Part shown: positions 1 to 10,235 of the stretch, piece by piece | Layout: the number at the start of each line of letters is the position of its first letter | Numbering within the stretch: the first letter of the stretch is position 1 | From: Pedobacter chinensis | GTDB lineage: Bacteria > Bacteroidota > Bacteroidia > Sphingobacteriales > Sphingobacteriaceae | DNA: 64,000 bases | Direction of reading: 5' to 3' | Assembly: GCF_003339865.1 (NCBI RefSeq) | Contig: NZ_QPKV01000003.1 | Span: forward strand, 992,001 to 1,056,000 | Made by a program: the position numbers and the translations under genes | Notes under the pieces: generated by a model | Databases searched by the model: none | Told to the model about the DNA's origin: nothing | What the model saw: the letters and a program-made list of their open reading frames with translations, nothing else

Positions 1-383
1 GTAGTTAAAACCCCAAAAATAACAGGTTTGCTGTATTTAATGCCAACATTGGTGATCCCATGAGCAACTGCATCGCAAATGAAATCAAAATGTTTGGTAT
101 CACCTTGAATTACGCAACCCAAACAAATTACAGCATCTATATCGCTTCTTTTGCTCAATAAAATCTCGGCACCTCCTGTTAATTCAAAGCTTCCAGGTAC
201 AGGTAAGGAGATGATATTTTCTGTGGCAACGCCATTATCCAATAATGTTTTTAAAGCTCCATTGTATAAAGCGCCAGTGATTTCAGCATTCCACTCGGCC
301 ACGATAATTCCAAATTTGTAATTGGCTCCGTTTGGTACGGTAGTATGAGAGAAATCAGATAGATTTTTTAATTGTGTTGACAT
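1..383 (-). CDS. ribH: 6,7-dimethyl-8-ribityllumazine synthase, 3' part cut by window edge
   Basis: Riboflavin synthesis enzyme that condenses 5-amino-6-ribitylamino-uracil with dihydroxybutanone phosphate to lumazine. Reading the minus strand from ATG at 383 gives a protein starting MSTQLKNLSDF. It contains the family landmarks in order: FGIIVAEWNAEIT (substrate uracil pocket), VPGSFELTGGAEILL, and AVICLGCVIQGDTKHFDFI (phosphate-binding loop). About 127 codons are present and the remaining C-terminal quarter lies outside the window. The gene is divergent from the large A2M gene, with 243 bp between the starts, so each probably has its own promoter there. Assignment is from motif recognition; the family is very well conserved. 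Confidence 0.95.
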   Translation of the reverse strand, partial: MSTQLKNLSDFSHTTVPNGANYKFGIIVAEWNAEITGALYNGALKTLLDNGVATENIISLPVPGSFELTGGAEILLSKRSDIDAVICLGCVIQGDTKHFDFICDAVAHGITNVGIKYSKPVIFGVLT

Positions 384-626
384 GAGGCAAAGATAATGCT
401 ATGGTGTTAATGTTAAAAGAGCTAAATGTTTAAATGTTGTAAGTTTAATTTTGTCATTCAGATTAGTGATAGGTAGTCTTCTTTTATTCACCTGCTATCA
501 TCATGAATCGAATTCGTTAATTGATCGCGAAGCTTAAAAATGTTTACTTTAGTAAGTAGTCAGATATAAATTTAATTATTTATGGAATCCAAATTAATAT
601 TCCATCTAATATTTAAAGCCGTAATT

Positions 627-3600
627 ATGAAAAAAACGCTACAAGCCTTATTTCCCCTAGTTATTTTTTGCCTCATTTCAACCCCAACTTTTTCTCAAAA
701 AAAAGGAGAATATTATAATACAGGTTTCAAAATTATTGATTCTTTAGCAATTGCTGGAAAGCCTAAAGATGCAGTTTTTATAGTTAATGAATTAAATGCA
801 CGTGCCCGACTTGAACAAAACACTACTGTACTGATCAAGTCAGTCATGTACCGAATGTTGTTCCAAGGCCATTTGGAAGAGGATGCATTCTCAAAGATCA
901 ATGTAGAACTGAAACAAGATATCGCTAAAGCACAGCAGCCAGCTAAAAGTATTCTTTATTCGCTACTGGCTGAAAGCTATTGGAAATATTATGAGCAAAA
1001 TAGATATAACTTAATGAACAGAACAAATGTTCAATCGAATTTGGGAGATGATATCAAGACGTGGCCGGTTGGCAAATTTATAGATGAGATTATTAAAAAC
1101 TATCTGGCATCAGTTGCCAATGTTAAAATTTTGCAAAATACTAAGATTGATAGTTTAAGTAAGATGATGATTGGCGACAGTCAAAATAGGTTTTTAAGAC
1201 CTATGTTGTACGATATTTTAGCACATAGAGCTTTAGATGTTTTTCTCAACACACAGATTGAACTAACTAAAAAAGATGATTCAATTGATTTTGATAATGT
1301 AAGATGGTTTGATGATTATCAGTCTTTTTTAACCACTGAGATTCCAGGCACTGATTCTACCTCATTCGCTGCAAAAGCGCTCCGCGTTTTTCAAATCCTC
1401 ATCAAAACACATCAGGATAATCAAAATATTAGCGCCCTGGCAGATGCAGATTTAAGAAGACTGAATTATATTTATTCAAGAAACACCCGAACAGATAAAT
1501 TGATGCTTTACAGTGCAGCTATCCAAAAGCTAGCGGATTATTCAAAATCTACTGAAATTTATGCCGATGTGCTCTTTGAACTGGCATCAAAAAAATACGA
1601 AGCGCGATATAACCAAGACCCAAAACAGCGACCTGACTTAAAAGAATTGCTCGAACTGGCCAATATCGCTATTAAAGCCTACCCCGAGAGCATTGGGGCT
1701 AAAAATTTTGAAAAATTGATTACTGATATTAAAAATAAAACGCTCAGCATTACCATGAATCAATTTCTGGCGCCTGGAAAACCTTCACAATTATTGTTCA
1801 AGTATAAAAATACCAAGGCAATTTCGGTAAAGCTTTTTAAGATTGGCCAAAAGTATGACCGATTTTATTTTAACAGTCAACCAGCATATGATAAGTTTTT
1901 GTCAGCAAATAAAATATACAGGGAGTGGACGGTTAACCTCCCCGAAAGTGACGATTATCAGGAGCATACTTTGATTGATAAATTAGATGCTTTAGAAAAA
2001 GGACGTTATGTGATTATTGCAAATACAGCTGGTAATAATGCTACGTTTAATTACACTATATTTCAGGTAACCAATCTGGCAGTAACCAACCGGATTTCGG
2101 GCATAGTCAACCATCAGTATTTTGTTGCCAATAGCTCGAATGGGAATGCCATTCCTAACGCAATTGTAAAAGAGAAAATGCATGAATATGAGAATGGTAA
2201 ATATGTTTATAAGGACAGAGGAACTTTACGAACTGATAAGGAAGGTTTTGCGGAGAGCACACTAAATGCCTCGGTAAACCGAATAGAGATTATTTATGGT
2301 AATGATTCTGTAGCTATGGATATTAATCAACGTGCTTACAAATACATGTCGATGACGCCAAAAGTAGTTTTATTTACCGATAGACCAATTTACAGACCAG
2401 GGCAAACTGTTTTTTATAAGGGGATTTATTTCGAATTCGAAGATGAGAAAAACCGCATTTTAAAAGAAGAAAGTGTTGATGTGACATTCAATGATGTAAA
2501 TAGGAAAGAGATAGAAAAAACTTCAAAAATCACTAACGAATTCGGTACTTTTCAAGGATCATTTACGATTCCAATGGGCAAGTTGAACGGGCGAATGAGC
2601 ATTAATACAGCTTATGGAAGTGTAGACGTTCAGGTTGAGGAATATAAACGGCTAACTTTTGAAGTCTTATTTAACCAGCTAAATCAGAAATACAAACTAA
2701 ACGATTCCATTCTTCTGCAAGGAAAGGCAATTAGTTTTGCTGGTTATGCAGTTGCAGGAGCAAAGGTTAAATATGTTATCACAAGGAATATTCTTTCTGC
2801 ACATAACCAGATTTATGGCTACAATTCCAGTAGGCAAATCGCTAATGGAACAACTGAAACAAAAGCTGGTGGCATTTTTAATATCCGTTTTATGGCTGCT
2901 GCGGAAAATAATAATATCAATGGTTATTCCTATCAAATCAATGTAGATATTACCGATTCAAACGGCGAAACAAGAACAAAATCGCAAGTAATTAATGCAG
3001 GGAAAAGTGATGTTCTGCTGAATGTGTCTATGCCAACTGATATTTTTCCGGCCCATTTAAAAGATAGTATTGCATTTGAGATTACGAATTTAAACAGGTC
3101 TCCGATAAAGGGTAAAGTAAGTGCTGAATGGTACAAGCTAGAATATCCAGGTAGGATAGTCTATCCGGCTGCTTTAGGTAAACCTGAAAAATATAATTTA
3201 ACCAGAGACGAATTTGTTAAACAATTCCCTTTTGAGGATTATCAAAATGATGGGAATCCTGAACATTGGATAGCTAATAAATTGAGCCTCTCTCAGGTAA
3301 GCAACGTGGAGCAAGGCCTGGGAAATTTAGAAATAAACAGCAAGGAGTTGACTTCAGGCTATTACAAAGTAATATTTAAAGCCATAAATGATGACCTGGA
3401 TTCTGTTGTTGTCGAAAGAATTATTCGCGTTTACCAAAACTCGAATGAGAAAATTTTATTAGCTAAGGAGTGGTTACTTCCTGAAAAGACCATTATTACG
3501 CATAATGAATCAGCAGTATTTAGGTTTGCCAGCGTTTTACCAAATGCCAGGGGATATTATGAAGTTTATTACAAGGATAGAATTGTAAATAAGGTTTGGT

Positions 3601-6600
3601 TACAACTTACAAATAAACAAACATCAGTTAATATTAAGCCTGAGCCAGAATTTGTAGATGGGTTTGCTGTTCAGTTTACATTAGTGCAGAATGGTAAAAT
3701 TTATCAATCGATGAATGTGATTAACATTGTTGATGAAAATAAGGACCTAGAGATTAAGTTTTTGAGTTTCAGGGAAAAGCTGCAACCGGGAGAGAAAGAT
3801 GTTTGGAAGGTTAAAATCGCAAATAAAAAAGGCGAGAAACAAATGGCTGAAATGGTTGTGTCGCTTTACGATGCATCATTAGATGATTTAAAAACAATGA
3901 GCTGGAATAAAATTACTTCGCCAAAGTATAACTATAATGTTTATGATTGGGGATACAATCTCAATATTATACAAACTGGAAACGAGATTTGGCCATTAAA
4001 AATATATCAGGCATACTACGATATCATTAAGAGGAAGTATGAATCGATTAATTATTATGGATTTAATTTCAATCCTTATAATCTTAAATACAACTATTCG
4101 CAATATTTAGCTCAAATAGAAACTAATAAACGAAAACAGGTAAGTGAGGCTGCAACAAAAAAGCTTGCATTACTAAAAGAAACAGGCCTGGTATACGGCA
4201 TTGTGACCGATCAAGATGGTTATGGGATTCCAGGTGTTTCCGTAAGAACTGATAAAAAAACCGTTGCAACTGATGGTTTTGGAATTTACAGCATTGATGC
4301 TAAAGCTGGCGATGAAATTAAAGTTAGTTTTATAGGTTATGATTATGCAACGGCAACAGTTGGTACTGCTAAAAGAATAAACTTTAAATTGAAAGAAAAT
4401 GGGAAGGGGCTTCATGAAGTTGCAGTGGTGGGTTATGGAACGCAAATGAAACATGACGTTACGGGCAGCGTTTCAACTTTGAGAGAAGAAGTTATTGCTT
4501 CGCCAGTTGGAGAAGGACCTGTAAGGAGCATAAGAATTAGAGGTTCAAATAGCATTGCCTATAACCAAAATGGCGATCCCACACCGGATATTGAAAAAGC
4601 CATTGCTGTTGAAGATAACAAAGTCTATGATTTTATGAGTGTAGAAATGTACGATCCGCAGACTGATACTTACATCATCAATGGTAAACCAGTAAAAAAG
4701 GCGAAGGTTGTTCCTAGAACAAATTTTACCGAGACTGCTTTCTTCTATCCGCAATTGAAAACAGATGAAGCGGGAGAAATTAATATCGAGTTTACAATCC
4801 CACAATCGTTAACCCGATATAAAATGATGGGTTTTGCTCACACAAAAGATTTTAAAACGAGTACGATAACCAAAGAGCTGATTACGCAGAAACAACTTTC
4901 TATCTCTGCAAACGCACCACGCTTTTTTCGTGAAGGCGATACCATTTTGTTTAGTGCAAAGCTTAATAACTTATCTGGTAAAGCGATTGATGGTATAGCC
5001 ATTTTAGAGTTGAAAGATGCTATTTCAGGAAAAGTGATTCCGATTTTGGATAAAAATGAATCTCTTCAACAAAATTTCCAACTTGTTAATAATGGGAATC
5101 AATCCTTAAAATGGACATTAATTATACCATCAGGAATTGGGGCAATAACATATAAACTCATCGCACAATCTGAAAATTATTCAGATGGGGAGGAAATGAC
5201 TATTCCAGTTTTACCCAATTCGATGTTGGTAACCGAAAGTATGCCTATGAATGTGCGTGGAGGAATGAGCAAAACATTTACCATGGATAGATTATTGGAT
5301 TCTGGAAATTCAAAAACACTAAGAAATCAATCGGTAACATTTGAATTTACCTCAAACCCTGTTTGGTATGCCGTACAAGCTTTACCTTATCTAATGGAGT
5401 ATCCTTTTGAATGTGTGGAACAAACTTTTAGCAGGTTTTATGCCAATAGCTTTGCAGTGGGTATCATCAATTCATCGCCAAAAATCAAAACTGTTTTCGA
5501 ATCATGGCAGCAAACTAATAATGGCGAAACTTTAGGTGCTAATTTAGATAAAAACCCATCGCTCAAATCAATTTTATTGGAAGAAACGCCATGGGTTAGA
5601 AATGCAGGAAACGAAACCGAGCGTAAAAAACGACTGGCCATTCTGTTCGATTTGAACAGAATGACATACGAACTCCAGGCTAATTTCGATAAACTCGAAA
5701 ATATGCAATTTAACAATGGGTCTTTTCCATGGTTTTCAGGGATGAAAGAAGATCGGTACATCACGCAACACATCGCCTTAGGTATAGGGCAATTGAAGCA
5801 TCTTAAGCTTGTTGACGAAAAAAGTTTTCCGAAGTTGAATCAAATGTTAGCCAAATCCATCAATTATCTCGATGGAAAATTAACAGAAGATTATCATCGA
5901 TACACCAAAGAAAGAACTTTATCTACCTATCTTCCAATTCATTATTTGCTGGCGAGAAGTTATACCAGTCAAAAGAATTCAAATCCAGAGTTTTTAAAAG
6001 CGTATCAATTTTTCCTAAAGAAAATAATCAGCGATTGGAAATATATGGAGCCTTATCAGCTGGCACAATCCGCATTGATACTTGAACGTAATTCCAATCA
6101 TGCAGAGGCGATGAAAATCATCAATCTTTTAAAACAGACTGCCCGACAAAATGATGAAACAGGAATGTATTGGATGAAAAATCAGAGTGGTTGGTGGTGG
6201 TATCAGAGTCCTGTTGAAACCCAAGCATTATTGATTGAGGCATTTGATGAAGTGGCAAAGGATGCTAAATCGGTTGAAGAAATGAAAATTTGGCTTTTAA
6301 AGAATAAACAAACCAACGACTGGAAAACCACTAAAGCAACCGCTGCAGCATCTTACGCTCTACTAATGCGGGGCTATAACCTGCTAAGTGAATCGGCCGA
6401 ACCAGAAGTTTTAATTGATGGAAAATCGTTTTCAGAACTGGGAATAATTAAGCCAGTAAAAGAAGAAGGTACGGGTTATGAAAAAATAACCATTCCTGGT
6501 CAGAAGGTGAAGCCAGAGATGGCAAAAGTGCAAATTAAAAACAATAATAAAGGTATTGCCTGGGGCACCTGTTATTGGCAATATTTTGAGCAGTTGGATA

Positions 6601-7043
6601 AAATCACATCTGCGGCAACGGGTGTTAAAATCAATAAGCAGCTATTTTTACAAAAGCAAACTGAGAAAGGTAATTTATTAACTCCATTAACCAGTTCTAA
6701 TATACTATTACCCGGAGATTTGTTAAAAGTAAGGATCGAGATTTTCTGTGATCGGGATATGGAATACATTCATTTGAAAGATATGCGTTCATCAGGATTT
6801 GAGCCCGTCAATGTGATTTCTCAATATAAATATCAGGATGGATTGGGTTATTATGAAAGTACTAAAGAGGCCTCGACAAACTTTTTTATTAACCATTTAT
6901 ATAAAGGAACTTATGTGTTTGAATATCCATTGAGAGTAACACATGCGGGGAATTTTTCGAATGGAGTTACAACTTTACAAAGTATGTACGCACCAGAATT
7001 TACAACGCATTCAGGAGGAATACGTGTTAACGTAAAACCCTGA
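627..7043 (+). CDS. Alpha-2-macroglobulin family protein (MG domains, thioester motif) with embedded carboxypeptidase-regulatory/SusC-like signature
   Basis: Very large secreted protein (2138 aa from the ATG at 627, which begins a clean signal peptide MKKTLQALFPLVIFCLISTP ending ...FSQ; an in-frame ATG at 582 would add 15 residues before it). The MG2-type region includes LFTDRPIYRPGQTVFYKGIY. The A2M core follows, with a thioester-type motif ECVEQ (Cys at about residue 1596) and the helical thioester domain after it. Bacterial A2Ms are thought to trap proteases in the periplasm or at the surface. Unusual: residues ~1190-1300 hold a carboxypeptidase-regulatory-like beta-sandwich (VYGIVTDQDGYGIPGVSV) followed by VAVVGYGTQMKHDVTGSVS and SIRIRG, the start signature of SusC/TonB-dependent receptors, but no barrel follows. 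It converges on the LytTR regulator gene with 1 bp between the stops. Confidence 0.9.
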   Translation: MKKTLQALFPLVIFCLISTPTFSQKKGEYYNTGFKIIDSLAIAGKPKDAVFIVNELNARARLEQNTTVLIKSVMYRMLFQGHLEEDAFSKINVELKQDIAKAQQPAKSILYSLLAESYWKYYEQNRYNLMNRTNVQSNLGDDIKTWPVGKFIDEIIKNYLASVANVKILQNTKIDSLSKMMIGDSQNRFLRPMLYDILAHRALDVFLNTQIELTKKDDSIDFDNVRWFDDYQSFLTTEIPGTDSTSFAAKALRVFQILIKTHQDNQNISALADADLRRLNYIYSRNTRTDKLMLYSAAIQKLADYSKSTEIYADVLFELASKKYEARYNQDPKQRPDLKELLELANIAIKAYPESIGAKNFEKLITDIKNKTLSITMNQFLAPGKPSQLLFKYKNTKAISVKLFKIGQKYDRFYFNSQPAYDKFLSANKIYREWTVNLPESDDYQEHTLIDKLDALEKGRYVIIANTAGNNATFNYTIFQVTNLAVTNRISGIVNHQYFVANSSNGNAIPNAIVKEKMHEYENGKYVYKDRGTLRTDKEGFAESTLNASVNRIEIIYGNDSVAMDINQRAYKYMSMTPKVVLFTDRPIYRPGQTVFYKGIYFEFEDEKNRILKEESVDVTFNDVNRKEIEKTSKITNEFGTFQGSFTIPMGKLNGRMSINTAYGSVDVQVEEYKRLTFEVLFNQLNQKYKLNDSILLQGKAISFAGYAVAGAKVKYVITRNILSAHNQIYGYNSSRQIANGTTETKAGGIFNIRFMAAAENNNINGYSYQINVDITDSNGETRTKSQVINAGKSDVLLNVSMPTDIFPAHLKDSIAFEITNLNRSPIKGKVSAEWYKLEYPGRIVYPAALGKPEKYNLTRDEFVKQFPFEDYQNDGNPEHWIANKLSLSQVSNVEQGLGNLEINSKELTSGYYKVIFKAINDDLDSVVVERIIRVYQNSNEKILLAKEWLLPEKTIITHNESAVFRFASVLPNARGYYEVYYKDRIVNKVWLQLTNKQTSVNIKPEPEFVDGFAVQFTLVQNGKIYQSMNVINIVDENKDLEIKFLSFREKLQPGEKDVWKVKIANKKGEKQMAEMVVSLYDASLDDLKTMSWNKITSPKYNYNVYDWGYNLNIIQTGNEIWPLKIYQAYYDIIKRKYESINYYGFNFNPYNLKYNYSQYLAQIETNKRKQVSEAATKKLALLKETGLVYGIVTDQDGYGIPGVSVRTDKKTVATDGFGIYSIDAKAGDEIKVSFIGYDYATATVGTAKRINFKLKENGKGLHEVAVVGYGTQMKHDVTGSVSTLREEVIASPVGEGPVRSIRIRGSNSIAYNQNGDPTPDIEKAIAVEDNKVYDFMSVEMYDPQTDTYIINGKPVKKAKVVPRTNFTETAFFYPQLKTDEAGEINIEFTIPQSLTRYKMMGFAHTKDFKTSTITKELITQKQLSISANAPRFFREGDTILFSAKLNNLSGKAIDGIAILELKDAISGKVIPILDKNESLQQNFQLVNNGNQSLKWTLIIPSGIGAITYKLIAQSENYSDGEEMTIPVLPNSMLVTESMPMNVRGGMSKTFTMDRLLDSGNSKTLRNQSVTFEFTSNPVWYAVQALPYLMEYPFECVEQTFSRFYANSFAVGIINSSPKIKTVFESWQQTNNGETLGANLDKNPSLKSILLEETPWVRNAGNETERKKRLAILFDLNRMTYELQANFDKLENMQFNNGSFPWFSGMKEDRYITQHIALGIGQLKHLKLVDEKSFPKLNQMLAKSINYLDGKLTEDYHRYTKERTLSTYLPIHYLLARSYTSQKNSNPEFLKAYQFFLKKIISDWKYMEPYQLAQSALILERNSNHAEAMKIINLLKQTARQNDETGMYWMKNQSGWWWYQSPVETQALLIEAFDEVAKDAKSVEEMKIWLLKNKQTNDWKTTKATAAASYALLMRGYNLLSESAEPEVLIDGKSFSELGIIKPVKEEGTGYEKITIPGQKVKPEMAKVQIKNNNKGIAWGTCYWQYFEQLDKITSAATGVKINKQLFLQKQTEKGNLLTPLTSSNILLPGDLLKVRIEIFCDRDMEYIHLKDMRSSGFEPVNVISQYKYQDGLGYYESTKEASTNFFINHLYKGTYVFEYPLRVTHAGNFSNGVTTLQSMYAPEFTTHSGGIRVNVKP

Positions 7044-7044
7044 T

Positions 7045-7719
7045 TTAATTCAGTTGAATGCCAGTATAAGTTGCCCCGATGGGGATGATTTTTTCTCCTA
7101 TCCAAATTTGGCTGCGGTCGAATTTGGATATTTTATTTTTAGGCACAATGAAAGCCCTGTGGCAGCGAATGAAATCAGTTTTTGGCAGAAGGTCTGCTAA
7201 ATCATTAATGGTAATTCGCGAACTAATGAGCTTATCTTTTAGTTGAATCTGTGTATAATTTCCTGATGCTTCCACATAGAGGATTTCATCCAGCTCCACT
7301 TTAATTTGTTCATAACCATCTTTTACAAAAATGTACCCGATTTTTGTTTCCTGCTTTTGATTTCGAAGGTTATGTAATTCATGAGCCTTATTGCAAGCTT
7401 TTAGGAAGCGTGAAAGCGAAAAAGGTTTTAACAAATAATCAACAGCATCAAGTTCAAAACTTTGTACCGCATGTTCGGTATAAGCTGTGGTAAAAATAAT
7501 CATTGGTGGATTATTTAAACTCTTCAAAAAATCGATGCCACTGATGTCAGGCATTTTGATGTCAAGAAAAATTAAATCAACCTGATGTTGCTGTAAATAA
7601 CCAATGGCTGCAAAAGCATCGGTAAAGGTTTCTTTTAACTCTACAAACGGAACTTTTGAGGCATGTGATTTTATAATCTCAAGCGCAATCGGTTCATCAT
7701 CTATAGCAATAGCAATCAT
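7045..7719 (-). CDS. LytTR-family response regulator
   Basis: Two-domain DNA-binding response regulator of 224 aa. The N-terminal receiver domain (residues ~1-120) carries the acidic pair IDDEP (7-9) and the phospho-acceptor Asp53 in FLDIKMP, with the conserved TTAYTEHA and YLLKPF (Lys) segments. The C-terminal ~95 residues are a LytTR DNA-binding domain (EILYVEASGNYTQI, FIRCHRAFIVP). It lies 167 bp downstream of, and on the same strand as, a matching LytS/YehU-type histidine kinase, so the two are very likely a cognate pair. The target genes cannot be read from the sequence. Confidence 0.93.
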   Translation of the reverse strand: MIAIAIDDEPIALEIIKSHASKVPFVELKETFTDAFAAIGYLQQHQVDLIFLDIKMPDISGIDFLKSLNNPPMIIFTTAYTEHAVQSFELDAVDYLLKPFSLSRFLKACNKAHELHNLRNQKQETKIGYIFVKDGYEQIKVELDEILYVEASGNYTQIQLKDKLISSRITINDLADLLPKTDFIRCHRAFIVPKNKISKFDRSQIWIGEKIIPIGATYTGIQLN

Positions 7720-7886
7720 GTTTACTTTTGGTTGTCAGGCTAAGCCTATTTGTATTTTATTTGATGAATATACTAAATATAGCGTAACAGACTATTAAAA
7801 AAGATTTATAGACCAGGTGCTTCGGCTACGTTCGGCGTGACAAATTTATTATAACAGATCCATAAATCATCATTCAATTAATTGGA

Positions 7887-9425
7887 TTAATCCAGTTGCA
7901 AAGTTAAATGCACAAAGAATTCATTAGCACTTTCACGGATAATTAATTCATGTTTACCATGATAAAGAAATGATAACCGCTGTTTCACATTTTCTAAACC
8001 TATTCCGCTTTTCAGTTTTTCAGGGTCGTTGTCGGCTTTAATATAAATGCTGTTGCTGATGTCAAAATATAATGTGCTTTCTTTGGTTTGCAAAGTTATT
8101 TTAATGTACGATGGCTGTTGAAGACTGATTCCATGTTTAAAAGCATTTTCAATAAACGGAATTAGTAACATTGGTGTAATCTGCAAATTGTTCAATTGTT
8201 CTTCAATGTGTGTATCAATCCTAATATCGGCAGAACGTGATGTTCTCAGTTTTTGTAAATCGATGTAGTTGTTTAAATATTCCACTTCACGGGTTAAAGA
8301 GATTTTATCCTGTGTGTTTTCATGAAGCATAAAACGCATCATATCGCCCAGTTTTTGAATACCCTCGCCCGTTCTTTCTGCATTTTCCTGCAAAGCGGTT
8401 CCAAACAGCGTATTTAATGCATTGAATAAGAAATGAGGATTGATTTGTGATTTTAGGAAGTTCAGATTTGCATCTGATTTTCCTAATTTGGTTTTAAGCA
8501 TCTGGATTTCGGTTTGCTTTTCGAATTTATTTTTATACAGATACCAAGCTAACGGAGTTGATATGCATATCATACTAATTGAGGTCAGAATTAAAGCAAT
8601 GGGAATTGCCTCGCCATTTTTTGCAAACTCAATTAAAAGCAATAACAACAATAGGCAAATCATTGTGGTTAATGCAACATTTCCCCAAAAATACCTCCCA
8701 AATCCTTTCCCCGCTTTCCGAAGATTAGGAATGATGTAATAGATAGAGAAAAACGTAAAAATAATATTCACCGGAGGAGCAATTATCCAGATTACTACAA
8801 GTTCATAGTTAAATTTTGGAGAGAAAATTACGGCGAAAATCATGAGCGAAATCAACCAGATTTTAGTAATTGTAAATACTTCTGGTATAATATTGTTGCT
8901 GTAGTTTTTAAGAAATTGAATTTTTCCCAGTAATGTTAAACCCTTTTCACTGAAATAAGCATAACAGTTAAAAAGTAAGTACAACAGGAAAATGTAGGTA
9001 AAAGCTTCCCCAAAGAGGATATCATAGGCTTTGCTTATATTATCGTATTTTACCAAACGGTATGCTTCCGAATAAGTGTTTGCAATCATCCAGGTAACAA
9101 TAGATACCGCTGTGATTAGTACGGTCAAAATCACGTTCAATGCAACATTGTTTTTTCTTGCCAGCTGCGGCATAAAACAGAAATTAAAAAGCAAAAAGCT
9201 GATGTAAATGATGCTGATTTTGAATAATTCTGGCAGGAAAAAATTTCTCATCACACTATAATCGATCTGGTTTTCTGTAAATCGATAAGCGTTTCCGGAA
9301 CCATAAGTGGTTGAGGTACAAATGCCAATTAATGCCAGAATATAGAGCGTAGTAGAAATCCAGAACTCCAATTGATTGATGTTTTTTGTTTTCGTTGTAG
9401 CGTCTTCGCCAGAAAGAATGATCAT
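7887..9425 (-). CDS. LytS/YehU-type sensor histidine kinase
   Basis: Membrane histidine kinase of 512 aa. The first ~300 residues hold several hydrophobic segments (for example around FFLPELFKISIIYISFLLF and ICLLLLLLLIEFAKNGE) and no recognisable ligand domain. They are followed by a short coiled region (LKTKLGKSDANLNFLKSQ) and the His_kinase domain with the phospho-acceptor motif NPHFLFNALNTL. A GHKL ATPase end follows: N-box IPFIENAFKHGI and G-box SGIGLENVKQRL. It is upstream of the LytTR regulator on the minus strand. The signal it senses is unknown. Confidence 0.92.
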   Translation of the reverse strand: MIILSGEDATTKTKNINQLEFWISTTLYILALIGICTSTTYGSGNAYRFTENQIDYSVMRNFFLPELFKISIIYISFLLFNFCFMPQLARKNNVALNVILTVLITAVSIVTWMIANTYSEAYRLVKYDNISKAYDILFGEAFTYIFLLYLLFNCYAYFSEKGLTLLGKIQFLKNYSNNIIPEVFTITKIWLISLMIFAVIFSPKFNYELVVIWIIAPPVNIIFTFFSIYYIIPNLRKAGKGFGRYFWGNVALTTMICLLLLLLLIEFAKNGEAIPIALILTSISMICISTPLAWYLYKNKFEKQTEIQMLKTKLGKSDANLNFLKSQINPHFLFNALNTLFGTALQENAERTGEGIQKLGDMMRFMLHENTQDKISLTREVEYLNNYIDLQKLRTSRSADIRIDTHIEEQLNNLQITPMLLIPFIENAFKHGISLQQPSYIKITLQTKESTLYFDISNSIYIKADNDPEKLKSGIGLENVKQRLSFLYHGKHELIIRESANEFFVHLTLQLD

Positions 9426-9819
9426 ATTGTTTTCGGTTTATGACACAATTTTACAAAGAGTTGCCATTTCGATTTTAAAAATGTGATGGATCCAGGGATA
9501 AATGTGACGAATGAATAAGATTTATGGGATTTGTTGATTTTAAGATTAGACTTGCTGAAAGATAGGGGATTGGCAGGGACAGAAAGGGAACAGAAAATTT
9601 TTTAACGATTAATGAACCTTGCATGATAACATAATCGTCATTTAAAAAACGATCCTTTATCGTTTGTGGCAACCTCATTGTTGCAATTGCATTTCAAGTT
9701 AGAATAAGATTACCATCCCGCGGAGTAAGCAGTGAAAAATAAGAAATATTCTCGTAGGGAAATTAACAATGATTAACTTTGCAACTATTTATTTTATTCA
9801 ATTATTATTTATATTATTT
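9426..9819. other. Intergenic region between kinase and Spx-like gene
   Basis: About 390 bp between divergent genes. An open frame on the minus strand (9475-9678, 67 codons) has no recognisable domain and a composition unlike its neighbours, so I do not call it. The only supported signal is the Bacteroidota -7 box at 9774-9781 for the downstream plus-strand gene. Confidence 0.4.
9774..9781 (+). promoter_or_regulatory. Bacteroidota -7 box (TAACTTTG) for the Spx/ArsC-like gene
   Basis: TAACTTTG matches the TAnnTTTG -7 consensus of the Bacteroidota housekeeping sigma factor. It ends 38 bp before the chosen ATG at 9820. No good TTG -33 element is visible at the usual spacing, so the promoter may be weak. 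The box overlaps the alternative upstream ATG at 9769, which argues against that start. Confidence 0.5.
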
Positions 9820-10167
9820 ATGGTGGTTTACGGAATTCCAAATTGCAACACTGTTAAAAAATCGCTTGATTGGTTAAAAGCACATCAAATCGATTTTGAA
9901 TTTCACGATTTTAAAAAGAAGGGAATTACCGCTGAAAAATTAAATGATTGGTGCAATGCTTTTGGCTGGGAAACTGTATTAAACAGAAAAGGATTGACCT
10001 GGAAAAAGCTGACTAAGGAAGCGCAAACCAATATTGATACCCAGGAAAAAGCGATTGCTTATTTGATTGAAAATACCAGTGCAATCAAACGCCCGGTTAT
10101 TGAAAAAGATGGTCAGGCCATCTTAATTTCTTTTGATGAGGATCGTTATGCTCAAACACTTGGCTGA
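9820..10167 (+). CDS. ArsC/Spx/MgsR-like thioredoxin-fold protein
   Basis: Small protein of the ArsC-like superfamily, close to the YffB/Spx group (115 aa from ATG 9820). It starts MVVYGIPNCNTVKKSLDWL; the motif GIPNCNTVKKS carries the single Cys at the position of the ArsC active site, with no second Cys forming CxxC. EFHDFKKKGI and the C-terminal IKRPVIEKDG (R-P loop) are family hallmarks. YffB members may be glutathione-dependent reductases of unknown substrate; Spx members bind RNA polymerase. Length and motifs fit the YffB side better. An in-frame ATG at 9769 would prepend 17 hydrophobic residues and lies within the promoter, so I reject it. Confidence 0.85.
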   Translation: MVVYGIPNCNTVKKSLDWLKAHQIDFEFHDFKKKGITAEKLNDWCNAFGWETVLNRKGLTWKKLTKEAQTNIDTQEKAIAYLIENTSAIKRPVIEKDGQAILISFDEDRYAQTLG

Positions 10168-10235
10168 TCCATTTGTTATAATGTTAAAGTTTGTTAAATG
10201 CAGCTTTTAAATGTCTAACTAAGTTACTTTTGAAT

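Noticed and set aside
9475..9678. 67-codon minus-strand frame upstream of the kinase
   Set aside because: No recognisable domain or promoter box, and AT-rich low-complexity composition after the first ~30 residues.
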